DNA of 34,642 nucleotides from Nostoc foliaceum FACHB-393 (lineage in GTDB: Bacteria; Cyanobacteriota; Cyanobacteriia; Cyanobacteriales; Nostocaceae). Where the stretch lies: NCBI RefSeq assembly GCF_014698505.1, contig NZ_JACJTD010000066.1, positions 1 to 34,642 on the forward strand. The letters run 5' to 3'. A program made the position numbers and the translations under genes. Numbering within the stretch: position 1 is the stretch's first letter; each line of letters begins with the position of its first letter. Below, one piece after another: positions 29,601 to 34,642 of this stretch. Under the pieces are notes generated by a model that was not told where the DNA came from, ran no database searches, and worked only from the letters and a program-made list of their open reading frames with translations.

Positions 29601-32599
29601 ATCAGCAATGCTTTGCAGTTACCTCTCTTGTTATTTAATCTTTTCGCTAAATTTAAGGATAGTTTGCCAAATCGATAGCCCAGTTCAAGGTCTTGTACAA
29701 CTCCACATAGCATCATGCCATAGGCAGCATAACCGAGAAGCGACCAGATAGCGTTTCCATGAGCGATCGATAAATTCACCATCTTGCAGACAATCAGCAC
29801 CATCAGAGGGGGTGACACATTAAAAGCTGCTCCCACTGTGCTGACTAAAATGTAGATTGCTGCCAGTGGCACAGGTTCAGTCATCTCTGGCAGATCGATT
29901 AAATTTTCGATTTCTTGCCCAGCTAATCGTGAAGCTGTTTCCTCTAATCCTGCTTGAACGTCTAACTGACTTGGGGCTTCTACTAAACTAATTCCCAAGA
30001 GTTGCAGCACTTCCAAACCAGCTTTTAGTGCTTCTTTAGGGTTTCCTCGCGCCAGCCATGCTTGAATTCTGCTATCGTAAGCTTTCACTTTATCGAGTGC
30101 TGTCTTCGCACGGTTGAGGACTTCTTCTACAAGCCGCTCCATTTCGTCAAAGTGACCACTAAGGTATGCGGCCTCTGTTGCCTCTGAATGCAACGCTAAA
30201 GTTAGGTCATACTCACACTGCCAACTTTCCACATCAAGGAGTTTAAGCCCTGCATTGAAATACTTGAAAGCTGCTTCATAAGCCGTCGCTGCCAGTGCTT
30301 TTTGACCTGCTTGCAAATTCAGTTTGGCAATCTCATTCCGTTGGGATTGCTCACTGATTAACTCGGTTCCATAATTCAGATGGTCAACGATTTCAAATAA
30401 ACGCTCTGCTCGCTGCTCTGGCGAAGTCTTTTCAAGTAAATTACGACCGATTTGCAGATGTACTCCAAGTTTTTGCGACTCATCGATTAAGGCGTATGCA
30501 GCTTGCTGTACGCGATCGTGCAAAAACTTATATTCTTGAACTAACAAGTTTTCATCTAATTCAGATATAGGTTGAATTAATCCAGCTTGAATGGCTACTA
30601 GTAAATCTAAAGAAATTGCTTTAGGAGATTGCTCGCAAACGATCGCTAACGTATTTAAATTAAATTCAGCACCGATACAAGCTGCTAACTGGAGAATTTG
30701 CTGTGTGTTTTCTGGTAATTTATTTAACTGGGTGAGTAGCAACTCCACCACATTATCGGTAATATCCTGGGCTTGAATATCAGCAATGTTCCATTGCCAG
30801 CATAAGTGTTCAGTATCAAAGGTCAGCAGATTTTCGCTATGCAGCATTCTCAAAAATTCACCGCCAAAGAAAGGATTGCCCTCGGTTTTACGCAGTACTA
30901 ACCCAGCTAAGGAACAAACGGTGTCTGCATTCTGATGTAGCGTCTCGGCAATTAACTGACTCAGTGGCTCAAGCGTTAATGGTGTTAGGATGATTTCCTG
31001 AAGTACCACCCCTTGTTTTCGCAGTCTTAAGAGCGTTAACATCAACGGATGCGTTGGATTTACTTCATTATCTCGATAAGCTCCAATTAAAAATAGGAAT
31101 TGGGTTTGTTCATCGAGTAACATCAGCTCGATTAACTTCAGCGTTGCTGAGTCTATCCATTGCAAATCATCTAAAAAGATAACAAGCGGGTGTGACTTTG
31201 AACAAAACACCCGCACAAACTTCTGAAAAATTAGATTGAAGCGATTTTGAGCTTCAGTTGCTCCAACTTCTGATACAGGCGGCTGCTTGCCGATAATTAA
31301 TTCAACTTCGGGGATGATATCAATAATAATTTGTCCGTTGGTTCCCAAAGCCGTTAGCAAGCGCGATCGCCATTGTTGCACTTGCTCGTCTGGTTCACCG
31401 AGCAATTGTTGTACCAATTTTTGCAGGGCATGAGCGATCGCGCTGTAGGGAATATTGCGCCCAAATTGGTCAAACTTACCAGAAACAAAATAGCCACGTT
31501 TTGCAGTGATGGGCTTGTAGAGTTCTTGTACTAACGCAGATTTGCCAACCCCAGCGTAGCCAGATACCAACATCATCTCGACTTGGAATTGAGAATTTCC
31601 TTGATTCTTGACTCTCAATTCTTCATTCCGCGTTTGTGCTACTCTGTCAAACGCTGCTAATAATGCTTCAATCTCTGCTTCGCGTCCATACAATTTTTGA
31701 GGAATTTGAAACCGATCCGAAACGTCTTGAAGACCCAGTTGAATGCCATTGATTTTATCGGTTTGTGCAAACTGGTGAAGACCGATTTCTAAATCTGCTT
31801 TGATCCCCCAGGCACTTTGATAACGATCCTCTGCGTTTTTCGCCATCAATTTCAAAACGATATCTGAAACGGCTTTAGGGATCGCTGCATTTAGTTCGTG
31901 AGGTGGAAGTGGCTGTTTAGCAATATGACAATGGACTAGCTCAAGGATGTCTGTTGTGAGAAACGGCAACTGTCCAGTGAGCAGTTCGTAGAACGTCACA
32001 CCAAGGGAGTAAAAATCGGTGCGGTAATCGAGCAAACGGTTCATCCGCCCGGTTTGCTCTGGAGATAAATATGCAAGTGTTCCTTCTAAGATATGAGGAC
32101 TTTTAAAAGTCGGATTCGTGCGGTTAAATTGGGTCGCAATCCCAAAATCAATAATTTTGACAACGCCAGTATCGGGATTGAGGACGATGTTTCCAGGGTT
32201 AATATCTTTATGAATGATATTGGCTACATGGATTCTGCCCAAAATGTCGGTGAGGGCGATCGCCAAATCAAGAAAAGTCGATAAAGGCATCGGGCAGAAA
32301 ATATCTGGACGCTTTTGCATCCATTGCTCTAATGACTCTGCCCCAAAATCTTCTAAGAGAATCACCAGAGTGCGTTGATAATCCTGCTGGTTGTATGCCT
32401 TGACAACTCCTTCCAGATTCAGGGAACAGGTAATTTTATATTCCTGCCTGTAGCGGGTTAGTTCTTGAGGTGAGGGATAATCTTGCTTGAGTATTTTTAC
32501 AACGATCGCTACTCCATCCTCTCTAATGCCCCGATAAACCAGAGAATTAGAACTTTCGTATATCTTGTCTTGGATGGCAATACCAGGTAGAGCAATCAT
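26642..32599 (-). CDS. Giant Ser/Thr kinase - AAA ATPase - GAF - PAS - histidine kinase
   Basis: A 1985-residue multidomain sensor typical of filamentous cyanobacteria. Residues 8-270 are a eukaryotic-type kinase (K35, D132 in HKDINPGN, D151 in DFG, YLSPEQTGRMN). Residues 300-700 form a MalT/STAND-like ATPase with Walker A K353 (GYAGVGKS) and Walker B LVIFLDD (473-479). About 720-1300 is a helical-repeat arm. A GAF domain follows (1326-1496), then PAS domains (about 1505-1621 and 1663-1773, each ending in DI-(T/S)-(E/D)-RK). A HisKA_3 domain has H1793 (EIHDTLAQ), and the ATPase has N1907 and DDGQGFG (about 1934). All catalytic residues are present. ATG 32599 (MIALPG) fits homologues better than 32629. 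Residues 325-341 contain a repeat-derived insertion. It probably phosphorylates the regulator encoded immediately downstream; the signal is unknown. Confidence 0.93.
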   Translation of the reverse strand: MIALPGIAIQDKIYESSNSLVYRGIREDGVAIVVKILKQDYPSPQELTRYRQEYKITCSLNLEGVVKAYNQQDYQRTLVILLEDFGAESLEQWMQKRPDIFCPMPLSTFLDLAIALTDILGRIHVANIIHKDINPGNIVLNPDTGVVKIIDFGIATQFNRTNPTFKSPHILEGTLAYLSPEQTGRMNRLLDYRTDFYSLGVTFYELLTGQLPFLTTDILELVHCHIAKQPLPPHELNAAIPKAVSDIVLKLMAKNAEDRYQSAWGIKADLEIGLHQFAQTDKINGIQLGLQDVSDRFQIPQKLYGREAEIEALLAAFDRVAQTRNEELRVKNQGNSQFQVEMMLVSGYAGVGKSALVQELYKPITAKRGYFVSGKFDQFGRNIPYSAIAHALQKLVQQLLGEPDEQVQQWRSRLLTALGTNGQIIIDIIPEVELIIGKQPPVSEVGATEAQNRFNLIFQKFVRVFCSKSHPLVIFLDDLQWIDSATLKLIELMLLDEQTQFLFLIGAYRDNEVNPTHPLMLTLLRLRKQGVVLQEIILTPLTLEPLSQLIAETLHQNADTVCSLAGLVLRKTEGNPFFGGEFLRMLHSENLLTFDTEHLCWQWNIADIQAQDITDNVVELLLTQLNKLPENTQQILQLAACIGAEFNLNTLAIVCEQSPKAISLDLLVAIQAGLIQPISELDENLLVQEYKFLHDRVQQAAYALIDESQKLGVHLQIGRNLLEKTSPEQRAERLFEIVDHLNYGTELISEQSQRNEIAKLNLQAGQKALAATAYEAAFKYFNAGLKLLDVESWQCEYDLTLALHSEATEAAYLSGHFDEMERLVEEVLNRAKTALDKVKAYDSRIQAWLARGNPKEALKAGLEVLQLLGISLVEAPSQLDVQAGLEETASRLAGQEIENLIDLPEMTEPVPLAAIYILVSTVGAAFNVSPPLMVLIVCKMVNLSIAHGNAIWSLLGYAAYGMMLCGVVQDLELGYRFGKLSLNLAKRLNNKRGNCKALLMVNFHIIHWKAHLKETFPALADAYQSGIESGEFEFAGYCAFSLCYCPFFAGQELTELEQQTAIYRKATSQIRRETVSTWLAMLQQTILNLRGQSENPSRLVGCLYDEEQALSQAIAVKDGTSLHYFYLNKLILCYLFGDYEQAAKTATLSEQYLSAATALVSVPPFHFYDSLIFLSLFADASNSEKEAWLNRVNANQEKMQKWAHHGPMNFLHKFQLVEAEKARVLGQFFEAEEFYEQAILGAKKNEYLQEEALGYELAAKHYLARGREKFAHLYMKEAHYCYERWGATAKAKDLETRYPQFFPQSLNVSPTPVHTTAGTTSNTSSIAFDLATVIRAFQAISREIELDQLLNSLMQILIENAGAQTGCLILENAGEWAIEAACELADGANVCTTQVLQSISMVNRLPESIIYYVIRTHESVILNDATREGNFINEPYIQQNQTKSLLCLPLLNQSKLVGVLYLENRLVTGAFTAERSQLLNLLSTQAAIAIENAKLYSKLCARESQMAQFLEAIPVGIGIIDALGRPYYANQRGIQLMGKAIDPSVPPNQIAEVYQFYVTGTNQIYPTERLPAIRALSGERTKIDDVDIRQNNATIPIEVWGTPVFDEQGNVVYGIVAFQDITERKKAEQLLADYNRILEQQVAARTAALQQSEAELRHREQELRVITDALPVCITYVDANQRYRFANRTYEEWFHRSPGEILGKHVCENLGEASYQVVQPYINQALEGQITTYEAEIPCVFGKKYISNSLIPDFDDNGQVKGYYGLIADISDRKRAEEASILEERNRMAREIHDTLAQAFTGVLLHVGSVTQMLVDDSGSAQIYLERLEKIDELARTGLAEARRSVVALRPQLLEESTLQNALHRLVTQMRSTTKTTLIYESKGIVYSLPTEVENHLLRIAQEALTNAIKYANASRILVELVYDDTQCLLHIKDDGQGFGVGSISSVGGFGLLGMSERAEQIGAHLAIQSQPGQGTEIIVIVNRE
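31601..31628. repeat. Heptanucleotide tandem repeat inside the kinase gene
   Basis: Four consecutive 7-mers, TTGATTC, TTGACTC, TCAATTC and TTCATTC, lie in frame between the GREAE motif and Walker A of the giant kinase. On the coding strand they give RNEELRVKNQG, a peptide typical of such cyanobacterial repeats. Similar short tandem heptamers are known in Nostocales genomes. Confidence 0.75.
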
Positions 32600-32680
32600 A
32601 GAGCAACTCTTGAAAGGATAATCTGGCATAACTCAAACTATACAGCAATCCAGATATCACATTTTTCATCTTCTGAAATT

Positions 32681-32968
32681 TTATTTGGTTTTGTTCATTT
32701 CTAGCCAGTTGTCCTTGATCTCCAGGTAAATTCTCCAACCACTCGATAATTTGTTGCCTAAACTAAGTACCATCTTGCCGCTTAAGTATACAAGTATAAC
32801 TGTATCATAGTAAGCGGGAAGACCAATTAACTTGTCATCGTCGCTAAATGAAACCGCTAAAATCCCCTTCTTGTCTTTGGCCAAAGTTTTGAGCAATTTG
32901 CCTTGGCGACCAATTGTCTTTGATGCAGTTTCATGGAAGCGATTGTCGCTTGCTGTGCACAGAAGCAA
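32681..32968 (-). pseudogene. WD40-repeat protein fossil
   Basis: About 80 codons read GRQGKLLKTLAKDKKGILAV, then SFSDDDKLIGLPAYYDTVIL and VYLSGKMVLSLGNKL. This is the WD40 succession GKLLKTL-x-GH-x-VxSVSFSPDGKLIASAS-xDxTVxLWxLxGK with several key residues worn away (no GH, no LW). Only one repeat plus edges is present, while WD40 proteins need several, and there is no good start codon. It fills most of the 380-base gap between the flavin monooxygenase and the giant kinase, which suggests a WD40 gene was deleted here. Confidence 0.6.
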
Positions 32969-32979
32969 AGATCATTTCA

Positions 32980-34194
32980 TCAAGAGTAAGGTGTGATAGT
33001 TGGCATTGTGCCTGTCAATGCCCAGTTGCCGACTTCCCGAATTTTGTAGTCCACAGGATCGTGGAGCGTTGCTGTACGGAGGTTTCGCCAGTAGCGATCA
33101 AAGTCATAACTCCGTGCTGTGGCGCTTGCACCCATCACATCAAACATTTCCGTTGTAATTGCTAAACCAATTTTGGTGACGAATGCTTTTGCTGTGTAAA
33201 CAGAGATCGCCGCTTCTCCTCTTTGTTGGGCTGTTAAATTAATGCCCTTTTCGATGGCAGTTTGCAGTAATTGGGCTGCTCGATCCGTAAGTAAGGTTGC
33301 TGCTTCTAACTCCATCCAAAATTCACCGTAATGATGCAGAATGTAAGGATCTTGAATCGCCTGTTCTACCCCTGATGTAATCCAAGGGCGAGTTTTAGTT
33401 GTAGTGTATTCTCGTGCAGTTGCAAACGCACCTTGAACAATGCCTAGATAAATGTTGACCTGGTTGAGTTGCTTGGAGACATTGAGTAGGGTGGCGATCG
33501 GGCTGTCACTTGGATAAATAGAAGTTAGAATTTCATCTGGTGTCACCAAAACTTGCTCAAACGTGACGCTACCTGAGTCAGTTTGGCGTTGCCCCATGTT
33601 GTCCCAATCTTCATTAAAGTGAATGCCGGGGCGATCGCTAGGAACAACTGCAATTACGGGCTGCTTAGAATCAGCACTTAAGGCACTGACAATCATCCTG
33701 TCTGACAGGCTTGCTCCTGTAGCAAATCGCTTGATGCCATCGAACTGCCAGCCATGCTTAGTCGGAGTTGCCACCAATCTTGGGTCAAGCGCATTGGCTG
33801 CATTTGCCCAAAACCAGTTGTGCTGCACTGTATCTAAGTAGAGTTGTTCTACTTGTGTAGGATTGCTGGTTGACAGTGAGCTGACAATCGTGGTGTGATT
33901 GCCAAACAGTTGACCGATAGAGCTATCAGCTTTGGCAAACTCGCGGATCAACCCAAAGATTTTGACCCAGGAAGTTTCCTCCAATCCCCCATAAATCGTA
34001 GGAATCACCAGATTGAGTAGACCGCTTTGACGTAACTGCTCAATCTCATGGATAGGACGGCTGCCACCATTGCGATCGCCTTCGGCGCAGCGAAGTTGAT
34101 CGCGCTCTGCGGCTGTTTTGGCAAATTCCTGGGCAAGTTGATGACCGATAGAGAGAAAATTAAGCGGTTTTGTTGTTTCTAGTAATTGCATCAT
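32980..34194 (-). CDS. Acyl-CoA dehydrogenase-fold flavin monooxygenase (SfnB/DszC-like)
   Basis: A 404-residue protein of the acyl-CoA dehydrogenase superfamily. Features are GLLNLVIPTIYGGLEE (58-73), ADSSIGQLFGNHTTIV, GWQFDGIKRFATGASLSDRM, DWDNMGQRQTDSGSVTFEQV, and the C-terminal FDVMGASATARSYDFDRYWR followed by NLRTATLHDPVDYK. The last segment is the hallmark of the SfnB/DszC/flavin-dependent monooxygenase branch, which hydroxylates or oxygenates organosulfur compounds using reduced flavin from a partner reductase, rather than that of true acyl-CoA dehydrogenases. AAGGAG lies eight bases before ATG 34194; ATG 34191 is equally possible. Sulfur scavenging is plausible, but other oxygenations are possible. 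Confidence 0.85.
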   Translation of the reverse strand: MMQLLETTKPLNFLSIGHQLAQEFAKTAAERDQLRCAEGDRNGGSRPIHEIEQLRQSGLLNLVIPTIYGGLEETSWVKIFGLIREFAKADSSIGQLFGNHTTIVSSLSTSNPTQVEQLYLDTVQHNWFWANAANALDPRLVATPTKHGWQFDGIKRFATGASLSDRMIVSALSADSKQPVIAVVPSDRPGIHFNEDWDNMGQRQTDSGSVTFEQVLVTPDEILTSIYPSDSPIATLLNVSKQLNQVNIYLGIVQGAFATAREYTTTKTRPWITSGVEQAIQDPYILHHYGEFWMELEAATLLTDRAAQLLQTAIEKGINLTAQQRGEAAISVYTAKAFVTKIGLAITTEMFDVMGASATARSYDFDRYWRNLRTATLHDPVDYKIREVGNWALTGTMPTITPYS

Positions 34195-34232
34195 ATTTAG
34201 TTCTCCTTGGAAACTTTATTTTTTTCGCTGCC

Positions 34233-34514
34233 TCATTTGCTTGGTAGATTATCAGGCGATCCCAAAATCTCGTCGCCAATTTCAGCAGAAATACGTTGAG
34301 CTAACTCCATATCTGGTATTTCGTTTTCGTTCTGCGTTCCCACCTCTGCAATTAGTCGTGCAAAGGCACTAGGAGAAGCAACCATCAACCCGCGAGCTGG
34401 CTTGTCGCTCAAAACGCCGATCACATGGGCGGTACCAGGAGGAATCAGGAAAGTTTCGCCAGCTTTCAGCACAGCCTTGTTTTCACCTGCCCAGACCGTG
34501 AACTCCCCTTCAAG
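34233..34514 (-). pseudogene. 5'-truncated cupin-domain gene
   Basis: The open frame from 34514 down reads LEGEFTVWAGENKAVLKAGE, then TFLIPPGTAHVIGVLSDKPA and a C-terminal part, MELAQRISAEIGDEILG. This is the second half of a cupin barrel plus a helical tail. The frame is closed by TAG at 34515-34517 just before LEGEF, and the preceding sequence does not encode the missing first half in any frame I read. A GTG at 34472 could start 79 residues, but without the first metal-binding motif. The gene is probably dead, cut at about 34515 by foreign DNA, possibly an insertion-sequence end. Confidence 0.6.
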
Positions 34515-34642
34515 CTAGGGTGTTGACTTTATAGGAAAATCGCCCAAAAAACTTCATGCAGTATCTGTGTCTTCATTGAAGATCGAAAATACAGTTTTTC
34601 TTTTTGAGAGCATGGACTGACCAAAAACTTGAGATGACCAGG
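34515..34642. other. Sequence of unknown origin abutting the cupin breakpoint
   Basis: About 128 bases run from TAGGGTGTTGACTTTATAGG to the window end. AT-rich, with short oligo-A/T runs and no recognisable gene. It may be the edge of an insertion sequence or of another rearranged segment. The window ends before this can be decided. Confidence 0.3.

Noticed and set aside
32980..34194. True acyl-CoA dehydrogenase of fatty-acid oxidation
   Set aside because: The catalytic-glutamate segment of that class is not seen, and the C-terminal WRNLRTATLHDP motif belongs to the SfnB/DszC monooxygenase branch.
1..34642. tRNA, rRNA or replication origin
   Set aside because: No cloverleaf with an anticodon arm, no rRNA motif and no cluster of DnaA boxes or iterons was seen on reading both strands.

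Overview
The window looks like chromosomal or large-plasmid DNA of a filamentous, Nostoc-type cyanobacterium. The palindrome GCGATCGC (HIP1) recurs throughout, a PAP/fibrillin protein and a giant Ser/Thr kinase-AAA-GAF-PAS-histidine kinase are present, and intergenic spaces carry purine-rich 'gcagaggggcag' hairpin repeats. Genus and replicon cannot be fixed from the sequence alone.

Layout. (1) 1-4665 is a mobile-looking flank: a frameshifted mobile-type gene and a decayed second copy of its 3' end, a small hypothetical gene, a PAP/fibrillin gene, two cyanobacterial hypotheticals and a tyrosine recombinase. (2) 4909-25798 is a long run of genes all on the minus strand, read from high to low coordinates: flavin disulfide reductase, epoxide hydrolase, a Tat-exported alpha/beta hydrolase, peroxiredoxin-like protein, NmrA-type reductase, exported thioredoxin-like lipoprotein, nitrilase, DUF6130-like protein, two VOC proteins, GMC oxidoreductase, nitronate monooxygenase, NIPSNAP protein, two SDRs, DUF2721 membrane protein, exported cupin, two further Rossmann reductases, a short hypothetical and a DsbA-like protein. 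Genes from about 6.4 to 13.5 kb are visibly GC-richer than the flanks. (3) 26004-32599 is a response regulator and a 1985-residue hybrid kinase in translational contact. (4) 32680-34514 holds a WD40 fossil, an SfnB/DszC-like flavin monooxygenase and a 5'-truncated cupin.

How it may work. The enzymes act on epoxides, nitriles, nitronates, alcohols, peroxides and carbonyls, and three are exported through related Tat signal peptides. The set resembles an accessory detoxification or catabolic island assembled gene by gene rather than one ordered pathway. The adjacent recombinase suggests mobility, and the two-component pair is a possible but unproven regulator.

Most notable observations: (a) a conserved ~115-nt leader upstream of unrelated genes, with a hairpin bearing an invariant AGCAA loop next to the Shine-Dalgarno and one compensatory base-pair change; (b) one Tat signal-peptide module attached to unrelated mature proteins; (c) two copies of a ~150-bp MITE-like element, each at the broken end of a gene fossil (NIPSNAP, glycosyltransferase); (d) two thioredoxin-fold proteins that have lost the second active-site cysteine. 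Start codons were often moved inward from the longest open frame where a Shine-Dalgarno sequence supports it. All family calls come from reading motifs, not from searches.
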